In this document: positions 8,876 through 18,473 of the stretch, one piece after another
Layout of the letters: each line of letters opens with the position of its first letter
How positions within the stretch are numbered: the stretch's first letter is position 1
The notes under the pieces: generated by a model
Seen by the model: only the letters and a program-made list of their open reading frames with translations
What the model was told of the DNA's origin: nothing
Database searches by the model: none
Position numbers and translations under genes: made by a program
NCBI GenBank assembly: GCA_003427395.1
Contig: BFEA01000047.1
Location: 3,903,793 to 3,928,203 of the forward strand
Length of the DNA: 24,411 bases
Origin: Chara braunii
Lineage: Eukaryota > Streptophyta > Charophyceae > Charales > Characeae
Reading direction: 5' to 3'

Positions 8876-11570
8876 CCGCCCGCTCAAGGGTCGAGCAGCC
8901 ATCAACCACAACTTACCTGGGCGGACAAGCTCAAGAACCCCCTCCAAGGCCATGCCCTCACCATTCAACGGGGCCAAGGGGGCCCGCAGACTGGGAAGCT
9001 GGAGATTCCTCTGGACGGGTTGCCACCCGTGCGGGCGTTCTTCATGGCCAAGTTTCTGCTCCCATCAGAAACGAGAGTGGTGAACCAAGGGGGCAAACAG
9101 TCCACGGTGAAGGCATACCCCGACCAAGGAATAGCCGGCAGGGACGATACCTACACGAAACACACAAATAACTGGGTGTTCCATGATGATGCAGCCTTTA
9201 AATCAGTTAACGATAAAGTCAAATGGATTGGCCGCAGACTCGAAATCTTGAAAAACAATGCCGACTTGGCCAGGGATTAGTTTTTTATTCAACCGGTCAC
9301 GAGCACTTTGTTCACAGTCCTTTCCATATATGAAGCTGACGAGAAGTTGATTGATGGCTGGAAGCGCCTCCGGTGTGAGCGGTCGGAGGTTTGGATTCAC
9401 CCGTGGGTGCCGCAGCGCAGGTTGGGACCGGAGGAAATGATGCAGGACTTCCACTGGGTGAAATTCCGCCATATCCCTGTGGAAATCCAGGAGGCCTTCG
9501 TGTATGACTTTGGTTTGCTATACGATATTGTTGCATTCATCGACTCTCTCCCCTCCTTTGTGGCAAAGAGGGATGATTACCTGATGCTAGCCTTGGACTT
9601 CCCCCAGGGTCAGCCCTTCTCTCTTGATGATGTGATTCCATACCGAGTGGGGGGAAAGGAGTATATGATTCATGCCGCCCACAAACTGCGCCCATGGTGT
9701 CATAAGTGTAGAGCATACAGCCATTTGAGCACATAATATATATGTCCGCTACACCCGCAGAAAAGGACGCAGGCAACAGGGAGACTGTTAAGGGACCCGT
9801 TTAAAGAGACTCACTTGCGCACAGTGGACCCGGGGCGCGAAGGGTGGGTCTTTGTGGAAGACCGTACAAAAGAGGGTTCCTCGGTGGGATGGATATGGGA
9901 GAGAACAGAGGAGCCTGAGTGGGGGATACGTCCTTCGGATGCGTGGGTTCCGCCGGCTCCAGTGGAAGAGAAAGTGCACGAGAAGGTGCAGGAAACGAAA
10001 TTGAACCCCCTGAAACGGATCTCCGAAGAGTCGGGCTGGAGGATTGTGGGAAAGAAGGGAGGGAAAGGGACCTGGGTCCAAAAACAACAAGTAGAACTTG
10101 AACCGAAGCCGGTGAAGAAGGACAAACAAGAGATGACCCCCGGTGCCGCCCTCGACTCGGCTGGAATACGATACATGCAGGAGGAGGATGAAAAAGGAAG
10201 TCCCTCCTCACAATTGACGGGAGGAGATGAGGGTGAGAAGGCAGGGCGACAGGGGGTAGATGAAACGATGATGCAGATCGAGGCAACAAAAGCTCCCCCT
10301 AAGCAGTCGGGTTCAGAGAGTGGGGGGCAGGCGGAAGGGGAAGGAATGGGGGCGGAGCCAGAACGAGGGAGACCAGAGGACGAGGGGCGCAGGGGGAGGT
10401 TGACAGGAAGGTTGAAGGAAAGGAAGGGAAAAGAAGCAGAGATAGAACAGAGGAGCTTTGAGGATGAGGGAGGACAGAGTCAGATGATGGAGATCGACCC
10501 CTTCCAGGCGGCCTTCGTCCCGGAGCCGATGGAAGTCGACCCCCTCCCGAAAAACTCGTCTGCAGTACCGGGGGGACTGTCCGGTTAGGAAGTTGAGGAG
10601 GAAGGGACCCCGTCGTTGCAGCTGCCTCTGGAACAGAAGTTAGTACACATAGTGGATTGGCTGATGGCTAATCTAAAGGCAAAATATGGCTCCCTTAACG
10701 ACGAATTCTGGGACAAAACATACCTTTAGTTATTCCCCATGCTTGACACGAGCACTTCACTCAAAAAGGTCCTGGAAAATGGACTGCAACCCGGCTTAAG
10801 GTGGACATAAGCATGGCACAAAGTAGCTACCATAGTGTTTGCAAGATTCCAGCCTCCTCACTTAACCACAGTGGAGGAAGAGGGGCACAGTGGGACACAA
10901 ATTGTAGAGGTAAATGATCAGCCAAGTGAGACATAGGCCTCTCAATCCTCACAACCCTCGCTGCCCCTCCAGCCGTCGGCCTCCCCGCCTGACCCGGCAC
11001 CCCCGGACCCTGACGAGAACATGCCACTGGACCTGGTGCGAAGAAGAGAACTGAGACATTTGATTGAGATGGGCCAGGACAAGGGGCCATTGTCGCAAGC
11101 GGCAATGCTGCTGCTTCCGTTCCGGAAAAAAAAACGAAAAATGGGAGATCGACCTGTCACCTGTCGAAAACGGTAAACCAAGGGGGGTGACGGTGCAAAG
11201 TTGGTCTTCCTTTTGGGCGGGTGCACAGTGCAACCAAACGGCGACAACAACCAGGATCTTGCAGATGCAGCTGGAGGCACATATTGCAGAATCATTGCCA
11301 CCAGGGGCGCAAGCTACAGCCTCTGTGATAACTGACCCTGACAGAGTCTCGCAAGAAGATGTTTTTATCTGCTATGACTCGCCCAAAGAAGCGGGCCTGA
11401 GATGGCACACGTTTGCCCAACTGCTGGACCTGCCGACAGTTAGGATCAAGCCTGGTGAGATCTGGACAGAACAGGATGTCCAGAAGTGCCTATACGCCCT
11501 CCTCCGACTGGGCCTTTGGACGGGTGCAGCGGACTGGGATTTAGAACAGTTGTCGTGGACTCGATTGTGA
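8876..11570 (+). pseudogene. L1a ORF1: gag-like RNA-binding protein, disrupted
   Basis: The ORF1 product of plant LINEs coats element RNA. The frame opens after a TGA at 8873 and reads TWADKLKNPLQ from about 8915, typical of the start of this family. A region around 9310-9690 resembles DUF4283 (an RRM-like fold), and a zinc knuckle follows: Cys at 9698 and 9707, His at 9722, Cys at 9743 (CX2CX4HX6C, with a stop in the last spacer). After it come an E/K/G-rich linker (about 9960-10580), a Pro/Ser-rich stretch and an unrecognised C-terminal part. One frame runs from 8876 to about 11126 with stops at 9278, 9734, 10586, 10727, 10808 and 10934. It then shifts by one base at an A9 run (11126-11134) and continues to the stop at 11568. 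The start codon is unclear: the first in-frame ATG is at 9035, and an ATG at 8850 lies in another frame. Confidence 0.8.
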
Positions 11571-11639
11571 ATAACCAGCAACCATGATAGGAATTGACCC
11601 GGTCAGAGCGGTATATGGGAAGGACCGTATCTGGAACCA

Positions 11640-12420
11640 ATGCCGCCGGGCGACGGAGTTGATCTGCGGTCCTTGAATGTAAACAGCCTGGCCTCGTGTA
11701 AATCGGATAAGAGGAATGCAATATGAGACTTGATGAGAGGGGTGGGGGGCAAGGACTAGCTGGACGTAGTGTGTTTCCAGGAAACCCATCTGATGGACTC
11801 CCCGGATCACAACCGCATCCACAAAATGATCTGGCCATACCAAGCGTTCAGAGCTCATGCCCCGAAACCTGGCAGTGGGGGGGTAGCCATTTGGATCCCC
11901 CCCGAGTCCCGTGCAGACCCAGTGCATTGGGTGATGGATCAGGAAGGGGGCAGATGGGTGTCAGTTCTGGTCACTTTGGAGCTCGAAATCGTGTGCATAT
12001 TGTGCGTCTATACCCCCAATACCGTGAGCGAAAGAATAACATTTTTTTAGCAGATCAAAACGCAGATTCCGGAGGGGGTCCCGATCATCATGGCGGGGGA
12101 CTACAATGCGAACCCAGACCGGTGGATGGATAGATGGAAGACCCCTTCCCCCGCACCAAAGTATGTAGAAGAAGATGAGCGCATGATAAGGGATTTAAGT
12201 CTTTCATTAAACATCTTCGACTCCTTTCGGAGACTGAACCCGGACACGAGATTCTATTCTTGTTTACGTAAGACTGGAACTGACAGTCAGTCGAGATCCA
12301 GGATAGACTTGAGCTTCCTCTCGGAGGACCTGGCCGGAGCATTGTTGTTAGCAACAATACTACCGGCTAGTCCGTATCCGGGTCTCGACCATAAGATGTG
12401 CACAGTGATCTTATCATTCC
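11640..12420 (+). other. Endonuclease domain of L1a ORF2
   Basis: Exonuclease/endonuclease/phosphatase-fold motifs appear in the expected order: SLNVNSL near the start (Asn metal ligand), CFQETH with the catalytic Glu at 11781, VYTPNT, MAGDYNANP with the Asp at 12099 and Asn at 12105, SRIDLSF with the Asp at 12306, and the closing LDH with Asp-His at 12387-12392. All key residues are still readable, although stops at 11724, 11757 and 12048 break the frame. Confidence 0.85.
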
Positions 12421-13661
12421 GAAAGAAACCGGACCAGGGGCCGGGCTTCTATAAACTCAATGTATCCATCTTACGGCACCATTCATTCCGAAGGTACATC
12501 ACGGACTGCTGGGCCTTTTGGCACACAAAGAAACAACATATTCCGGGTCAGATTGACTGGTTTAATAACGGTCTATTTTATCTGGGGAAGAAATGCCAAG
12601 AATACTCAAAACAACTCGCAGCAAGAACTTATCAGCAATAAATGGATACCCACCAACAATTGCAGCAACTTGAGCAACAAGACACACTTGATAGCTCGGA
12701 TAACTCAGCAAACAACGCAGACAATAATCAAGACACACAGTCGGAAGAGCATTCAGAAATAAAAGCCCTACAACAACGCCTCCAAACCTTCGTCGTACAA
12801 CGCTGGGAGGGTATACGCATAAGAGGAAGAATGACACGACATCAAAAGGAAGGTTCTATGGACAAAAAATTCTTCAGTATGGCCCGTGCACGCATGCGCA
12901 GAACAAAAATTGAAGCGCTCTTTGACCCGAAGTCGGGTCACAAGGACGTGGCCTCCTCTACCCCTCAATGCACACAGATAGCAAGAACCTTTTTTAAGGA
13001 CTTATTTACCTCGAGGTGTGGCCAACAAAAGAAAAATGTCAGGGAGAAGGAAATCGCAGAATTTTTAAACCCGATGACAAAATTTGTGACGGGCCAACAA
13101 AGAATGGATATGGACCGGCCCCTATCCAAAGAGGAAATCTGGTTAGCAATGATGCAAATGGATGAGGAAAAAACCCCGGGGGCGGATGGGCTCCCCAAGG
13201 AGTTTTGGGAGACCTTCTGGTCTCAACTGGACTCGGAGCTCATGAAATTCTATCGACTAGTTTGGGAGACGGGGAGTACGGGGGAGCTGGTAGGGCAAGG
13301 TATCCTCACGTTGCTGCACAAAAAAGGGGACATGATGGATATCAGAAACTACCACCCTATCACGCTGCTCACCGTTGTGTATAAGATGTTGGCAAAAACC
13401 TTAGCCAACAAATTGATTCCGGTGTTGGACCAGATTATCCATCCGACACAAACGGGTTTTGTGAAAGGCCGTAGGATCCAGGATAACATCTTGTTAGTCA
13501 ATGAACTCCTTAAACTAACCAGGCAGTATAAACAGAATGTAGCCGTGGTCTTCATCGATTTTGAGAAAGCCTATGACCACGTCGACTGACTGTTTTTGGA
13601 TAGCTACATGGAAAAAATGAATATAGGCCCGGTATTCCGCCGCTAGACCGAAATTGTGCAC

Positions 13662-13668
13662 TGCAACC
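13662..13668 (+). repeat. Target-site duplication (tgcaacc) of the GC-rich insertion, left copy
   Basis: tgcaacc here is repeated at 14582-14588. Removing one copy with the intervening sequence joins the RT reading in frame as VHCN + QSVQVND, which fits the family. Confidence 0.75.
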
Positions 13669-13826
13669 TGTGTTGTCACGCGGGGATCCCCGGGGCCCAA
13701 GCCGGGGTGGGGGTTTCACCCCCGCATCCCCGCCGCGGGGATCCCCGACCCCCGGCCCCTCCAAATCAACCCCGCACGTGCCCCACCCCCGCACCACCGG
13801 CCCGGGCCCCGCACCCCCGCCCCCGC

Positions 13827-14274
13827 NNNNNNNNNNNNNNNNNNNNNNNNNNNNNNNNNNNNNNNNNNNNNNNNNNNNNNNNNNNNNNNNNNNNNNNNNN
13901 NNNNNNNNNNNNNNNNNNNNNNNNNNNNNNNNNNNNNNNNNNNNNNNNNNNNNNNNNNNNNNNNNNNNNNNNNNNNNNNNNNNNNNNNNNNNNNNNNNNN
14001 NNNNNNNNNNNNNNNNNNNNNNNNNNNNNNNNNNNNNNNNNNNNNNNNNNNNNNNNNNNNNNNNNNNNNNNNNNNNNNNNNNNNNNNNNNNNNNNNNNNN
14101 NNNNNNNNNNNNNNNNNNNNNNNNNNNNNNNNNNNNNNNNNNNNNNNNNNNNNNNNNNNNNNNNNNNNNNNNNNNNNNNNNNNNNNNNNNNNNNNNNNNN
14201 NNNNNNNNNNNNNNNNNNNNNNNNNNNNNNNNNNNNNNNNNNNNNNNNNNNNNNNNNNNNNNNNNNNNNNNNNN
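13827..14274. other. Assembly gap (448 N)
   Basis: Unresolved bases inside the GC-rich insertion. The flanks are extremely C-rich on both sides, which explains why assembly failed. The real length is not known from the sequence. Confidence 0.99.
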
Positions 14275-14367
14275 CCCCCGCTCCCAGCCATCCCCGCCCC
14301 GGCCCTGCGCCCAGGGTGACCCCGGGCTCACCAGGGGTGGGTGTAGTCCCGGAGGGGGCACGAGGTG

Positions 14368-14398
14368 GGCCCAAAACTGCATTTTTGCAGTTTGGCCC
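14368..14398. repeat. Hairpin within the GC-rich insertion
   Basis: gggcccaaaactgca faces tgcagtttggccc across a three-base loop. The arms match except for one missing base in the T run. Stable foldback in DNA or RNA. Confidence 0.75.
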
Positions 14399-14581
14399 AC
14401 GGGGTGCAGGCTGCCGCTGCGCAACCCCCTGTATTTTTTATTTTTATTTTTGAATTTATTTTTGATTTTTTTTTTTTTTTTGGGGGGGGGGGGTCCGGAG
14501 CCGGGGTCAGGGGTGCCCACCCCCGAACCCCCGGACCCCCATCAGGGCCCCGGGGCCTGGGCTCAACAACCCTGACTGCAA

Positions 14582-14588
14582 TGCAACC
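14582..14588 (+). repeat. Target-site duplication (tgcaacc), right copy
   Basis: Pairs with 13662-13668. The RT frame resumes directly after it (QSVQVND, then FPLQRSVRQGDPL). Confidence 0.75.
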
Positions 14589-15879
14589 AAAGCGTTCAGG
14601 TGAATGACAGATCGGCGCCGCCATTTCCGCTGCAACGGTCTGTCCGCCAAGGCGATCCGTTGACACCCTTCCTTTTCATAATTGTGATGGAGGCGCTAGC
14701 AGGAAACCTCCGGGCAAACAAACTTTAACAAAGATCTAAAAAAACTATAGATCTCGGCCATCCCCGAAGAAGCAATCCCCATTTGTTCAATGTTTGCGGA
14801 CGACCTGACACTTATGGTGGATGCCACCATCGAGAACATGGAAGAGATTAGACGACTCTTTAACAGGTTCACAATAGTCTCAGACATGACTGTCAATTGG
14901 GGTAACAAAACACTGGGATGGTGGATTCACCACCAAGGGGTGCGCCCTCCGGAACTGCCCCGAGTTAAATGGCTCCCAGAATCAGCCCCAGTGAGAGTGC
15001 TGGGAATCATGTTAACAGCAGCAGGCAGACCTGCATCGAGCGATGATTGGATTCTTAAACCTGCGCTGCAGAAGCTGGCATGCTGGAATGATCAACGTAC
15101 CTCCTTGATTGGTAGGGCATTAGTGATTAATAGGTGCTGGCCGCTCTATGGTACAAGTCTGTTGTATGGGCACTTCGCAAGAATGCATTACGGTCGCTTC
15201 GGCGGCAAATAACAACCCTGCTGTGGAGAAGTAACATCGAGCTTCAGAATGTTATTAGCAGGGTGGCCTGGCTATCGTTAATCCAACCCAAAGATAAAGG
15301 GGGCTTGGGGATTCTGGATCCCGGTACTCAGACCACAACACTAATGGTTCAATGGATTAAGAGGCGGTTGCTCATACAGGACCTTCCCTGGTACCCCCTG
15401 GCGCTGGAACAGATTGCCCGGCTGGCCCCACACGCACCACGAACAGTTGACCCCCTGACTTGGCTAGAGGACCGTTTCTGGTCTATCCCACGACGCTCCT
15501 GCACTCTTCAGACCACGAGCCGGGGTGCAGCCCGTGCCGACCTGAACAAGGATGCTTTCTGGATCCGATGCTTGCGAGCTTGGCGCCAGCTCCCGCTCCC
15601 AGATAAGCCCGGGCCAACCAAGTGGGAAAAGGTGGCTAGACAACCCCTGTATGGGAACAAAAATATCACGGACCGGAACGGAAGGATTTTTTGTAGGTCG
15701 GGCACTCCCTGGAGCAGCTGGGTTAAGAATGACATACTTAGAGTTAAAGATATCTGGGATCCAGAAAACAAGGACCGGAAAACGGCGCCACAGATGAGGA
15801 CGTCATTGAAATATTGTCACAACATAGAAAGAAATCTGGAACAACTGATTTTCGCAATCCCTCTGGACTAGGTGCAAGG

Positions 15880-16085
15880 CTAGTAGAAGGGGATTGGGTT
15901 GCAGCCCCAGGAGACCCGGAGAGTGTAGGGAGCGTCGTAGAGGTACGAGCAGATGAAACACTGGTAAACCTCTTCTATAAAGGAACCGGTAACGTGCTAA
16001 CCAGATACACCCCGGACGTGACGAGACGGTGGCAGAACGCTGATCTGCATAGGATTCGGGTGTTAAAAAACAAGGAAGATTGGTA
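15880..16085 (+). other. GDWV module between RT thumb and zf-RVT (L1a copy)
   Basis: The reading LVEGDWVAAPGDPESVGSVV, continuing to VNLF and HRIRVL, is matched by LREGDWVGLPKHKEEIGQV...IEIF...YRIRVL in L1b and by INDWVTITNHPQEIGSI...LELY in L0. The spacing (a GDWV strand, a short turn, IG.V, a hydrophobic strand) looks like a small beta-barrel of the SH3, Tudor or KOW type. That is inference from pattern only. I do not know this module from standard plant L1 ORF2 proteins. Confidence 0.55.
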
Positions 16086-16189
16086 AGCATACCGGCCACA
16101 GACCTGCCTTGCAGATCTTCCCTTTGACCCTGAGGAATGCAATGGCCCCCTGCGTGCAGAACCCGGGTGACTAAGAATGTAATGCTTCC

Positions 16190-16520
16190 GTGCCTGTCTG
16201 TGAAGGCCACGTATCGGTTACTGCGCCCCAGAGTCAACTTGAAAGACATCGTCAAGACCCGTTGGAGGACTTTTTTGAATGTGGGGGTCCACGTCATCCG
16301 CCCCATTCGGTGGTTCACCCTCACGCGAGCTAGGCCGGCAAAGCTGGCCTCGCTACAATGACAGATAGAACACCGCTGCTCCCCACCAATGACTGGCTGA
16401 TAGATCGCACATACCTGGAACAGAAGGCCTGGCGCTCCAATGGTGTAAGTCGTGTCACACGACGTTCCCCTCCCGCAAGATCCCGGAAACAATTGAACAT
16501 ATATTCTTGCAGTGTCCGGG
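16190..16520 (+). other. zf-RVT zinc-binding region of L1a ORF2
   Basis: The family signature starts with SVKATYRLLRPR, then RWFTL...PAK..SLQ and PTNDWLID. The zinc ligands follow: Cys at 16444 and 16453 (WCKSC), His at 16498 and Cys at 16513 (EHIFLQC). The region spans three frames because of a TGA at 16359 (Trp in L1b) and small indels between 16370 and 16440. zf-RVT is characteristic of plant LINEs. Confidence 0.85.
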
Positions 16521-17136
16521 GGCTGTCCTCACATGGCGTTGGTGGGACAAAATCTGGAACCTGCTGGGTACGGGCTCTACCTGGCCATGGGACTGGAGGG
16601 CGATTCTATGCGAAACATGAACCTCCCCCTCAGATAGCTCCTTCAAAAATAACATGTTTAAGATAGGGAGGAGAGCCGTCCTATGGGCCATCTGGAGGAG
16701 ACGCTGCATACATGCCATGGAAGGGGTCCGCATAGCCGGGGAGGAAATGACGGACATGGTCAAACAATATGTACACCAGGATCTTATGGCACAATGGCAG
16801 AAAGTTAAAAGTCAGCTGGATCTGTTCCAGACACCAAAAAACATAAAACAAAAAATCCAACAATTTTCAGGGGACTGGCTGGGCAGCGAGAACGGAGGTC
16901 GGATCGCCTTCATCGTGTGGGATGGCAGCTGCACCACCCAGGAAGGCAACAAAGGCATCGATGATGGTAATTCAGGGACGATCAAGAGAGATTATCATAT
17001 CTGTTTCAGGGATTGGACAACGGTGGATCCAAGAATTCCGTTGCGGCCTCCCTCGGACTTTCCTGACCCCTTTCCCCCCCATCAGCAGACCATGGTAGAC
17101 ATGCAATGCAGCAATGGTATGGGGTGGTATGAGTAA

Positions 17137-17881
17137 GCCTGAAGTGTCAATAGAGGGGGTAGGGGTGGGAGGAACCAGGGTAGGATAGCACCCCGGACTC
17201 CAGGGTAATCAATGCGGGCAGGAATATCCCACATCTCGGTTTTCTGCTGAGAGTCGAATTCTATCCAAAAAAAGAAGTCTTCAAACAGCAGCAAGTCCAG
17301 CTCTTTTCCTCTCCACACAAGCGGGTCTAATGCTGGCGGGTCGGGGATGGTAAGTGGGGAGGGAGGGGGACGACACTTGGGACAGCTGGGATAGGGTCAG
17401 TTGGGATAGGGTGTGTATCTCTCAATAACCTGCACAGTTAATCCTCTGGACACCAGCCCCCCCCCTCCCCCGCCCCATAGTCTGTTATTGGTGTATCTTC
17501 AGTGGTTTGGGGCAGAGTGAGTGGGGGGTACACAATCTACGTAGTTATTAAGTTGCAGAGGATCAATTTGCTGTATCTGCAGGGGGGATGGGGGGTAGGT
17601 CGTCATGCATTTCGGGCGCCCAGCAGCAAGGCTGAAGAGGCCCCTTCTTCCTCCCTCTCTGGCTACTCATATTCTTGCGCAGCTAATCCCCTGTTCTCAG
17701 GGCAATCAATGCTGGCAGAGGATGAGGAAATCTTCAGAAGGAAATCAATGGCTTTGTTAAGGGACGCTGGACCTGTTTTCCAGCAGGTGTTGCTCCCCAC
17801 CAATAGATGGAGCCTCCCCGGGGGAGATAGAGGCGTCTGCTCATACCAGCGCCCCTAGCTCCCAAGCGGGCAATTTTTTTC
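17137..17881 (+). other. L1a 3' UTR
   Basis: About 745 non-coding bases between the ORF2 stop and the A-rich tail. It has G-rich and C-rich runs and weakly repeated segments (ggacaccagc, ctggcag, cagcag). Its last 120 bases contain the hairpin block shared with L1b and with the relic at 1299-1353. Confidence 0.75.
17766..17784 (+). repeat. 3' UTR hairpin of L1a
   Basis: gctgga-cctgttt-tccagc: a perfect 6-bp stem with a 7-base loop, about 100 bases upstream of the tail. The loop differs from that of the L1b copies (aacccgg-type when read in the same sense), but stem and loop length are kept. Confidence 0.75.
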
Positions 17882-17912
17882 AAAAAAAAAAAAAAGAAAA
17901 AAGAAAAAAAAA
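17882..17912 (+). other. A-rich tail of L1a
   Basis: A runs broken by three G residues, directly followed by the right target-site duplication. This is the expected 3' end of an L1 insertion. Confidence 0.9.
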
Positions 17913-17928
17913 AAGATAAATGACTGGG
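17913..17928 (+). repeat. Target-site duplication of L1a, right copy
   Basis: Identical to 6693-6708. Both the duplication and the following sequence encode L0 ORF2 residues. Confidence 0.93.
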
Positions 17929-18347
17929 TGACCATTACGAATCACCCCCAAGAAATTGGAAGCATCCTAGACAAATTCCTGAACGGAGGTATCCTCCTTG
18001 AGCTCTATAATCTTGCACAAGATAACACTCTTCCAGTGTCATATGAAGTTGGTACAAGCTTTTTTTTTTCTTTTCAGAATCAGACTATTAAGAAAGAAGA
18101 ATCAATGACTGACCGTTTGAGCATATACTCCCATCTCCAACTTAGTATTTGACCCAGTTAATTTGAGCTGGAGCACACCTAGTAAACAAAGTAGATTTAA
18201 CAGGAATTACAGACGTGTCCTACACACTCTCTCAGTAAAATCCACCTATAGAATGTTAAGGGTGAGAATTAATATGAAGGGTAGAGTATCAGACAGATGG
18301 ATGAAACAACTCAATCTTAGTTCGTAAGATGTTAAAACAATCAAGTG
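17929..18347 (+). pseudogene. LINE L0, piece 2: GDWV module and zf-RVT start
   Basis: Continues L0 from 6708: NDW|VTITNHPQEIGSI, LLELYNL, then in a shifted frame FDPVNLSW, LSVKSTYRMLRVRINMKGRVSDRWMKQLNL. It matches L1b FDPDEWHW, LKTKSVYRMLRPK, DRWYRHLN. It is broken at 18348 by L1b and resumes at 21654. The codons across that break read IK-W-FN when L1b is removed, in line with IRWF in the sister copies. Several stops and at least two frameshifts. Confidence 0.85.
18345..18347. repeat. Short (gtg) flank repeat at the L1b 3' end
   Basis: gtg occurs here and again at 21651-21653, just outside the two ends of L1b. Removing one copy plus L1b restores the L0 frame. At three bases it may be a minimal duplication or microhomology. 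Confidence 0.5.
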
Positions 18348-18473
18348 TTTTTTTTTTTTTTTTTTTTGAAAGGCCCCATGTGCAAGACCTCCATCCTGGT
18401 GGTGGTAAGAGAACCACCAAGATTGAGGCTTTGCCTGGCGGGCCGCTCCAACTATTGGTGGGGAGCATCACCT

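Larger units (their letters stand above)
13669..14581. mobile_element. GC-rich element inserted in the L1a reverse transcriptase
   Basis: About 913 bases (448 of them N) interrupt ORF2 and are flanked by the 7-bp repeat tgcaacc. The ends read tgtgttgtcacg... and ...ccctgactgcaa, without clear terminal inverted repeats. The inside is very C/G-rich with many foldbacks: cggggatccccg at 13681-13692 and again at 13736-13747, a gggggt/accccc hairpin near 13710-13724, a long hairpin at 14368-14398, and a T-rich run followed by a G run (about 14433-14492). The open frames on both strands across the gap are only low-complexity Pro/Gly/Arg and are not genes. The family is unknown. A non-autonomous DNA transposon (hAT- or Mutator-like duplication length) or a reverse-oriented retroposon are both possible. 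Confidence 0.65.
12780..15060 (+). other. Reverse transcriptase domain of L1a ORF2 (split by an insertion)
   Basis: Non-LTR RT blocks visible: KKFFSMARARMRRTKIEAL before the fingers, KTPGADGLPKEFW (about 13169-13209), LLHKKGD...RNYHPITLL (about 13310-13368), TGFVKGRRIQDNIL, then block A FIDFEKAYDHVD with a TGA where the conserved Trp belongs (13587). After the insertion come FPLQRSVRQGDPL (about 14629-14667) and block C with FADD at 14793-14804, an accepted variant of YADD. Block D follows (VNWGNKT), then VRVLGI. A frameshift lies between about 14728 and 14757. Confidence 0.88.
11640..17136 (+). pseudogene. L1a ORF2: endonuclease-reverse transcriptase polyprotein, disrupted
   Basis: ORF2 encodes the enzyme for target-primed reverse transcription: it nicks target DNA and copies element RNA from the nick. 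The ATG at 11640 (MPPGDGVDLRSLN) opens 69 bases after ORF1. In order: AP-type endonuclease (11640-12420), linker, RT (about 12780-15060), thumb and connector, a small GDWV module (about 15880-16080), and zf-RVT (about 16190-16520), with a C-terminal end at ...FPDPFPP. One frame runs from 11640 to 13668 with stops at 11724, 11757, 12048, 12639, 13587 and 13644. The RT is then split by the insertion 13669-14581, and later frameshifts occur near 14730, 15190, 15875, 16370-16440 and 16615. Many stops are at tryptophan positions. Not functional. Confidence 0.9.
6709..17912 (+). mobile_element. L1a: plant-type L1 LINE retrotransposon, apparently full length, inactive
   Basis: A non-LTR retrotransposon bounded by a 16-bp target-site duplication and ending in an A-rich tail (17882-17912). 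The order is 5' UTR (6709-8875, with tandem repeats), ORF1 (8876-11570), a 69-base spacer, ORF2 (11640-17136: endonuclease, RT, zf-RVT) and 3' UTR (17137-17881). It inserted into L0. The inferred first-strand nick, tctt/aatt on the bottom strand, fits the T-rich/A-rich preference of L1 endonucleases. At 11.2 kb (about 10.3 kb without the internal insertion) it is long for an L1-clade element, so an unrecognised insertion in the 5' UTR is possible. Both ORFs carry stops and frameshifts. Confidence 0.9.

Noticed and set aside
8876-13668. Reassigned stop codons (alternative genetic code) to explain long frames with internal TAG/TAA/TGA
   Set aside because: All three stops occur, several replace Trp by a single G-to-A change, and frameshifts and insertions are also present. 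Decay explains it better.
13552-14575. Long open frames through the N run on both strands
   Set aside because: They exist only because N is translated as X; the resolved ends are Pro/Gly/Arg low complexity.
13669-14581. Solo LTR of an LTR retrotransposon (tg start)
   Set aside because: The right end is not ca at the position set by the duplication, the duplication is 7 bp rather than 4-6, and no terminal inverted tg/ca structure is seen.
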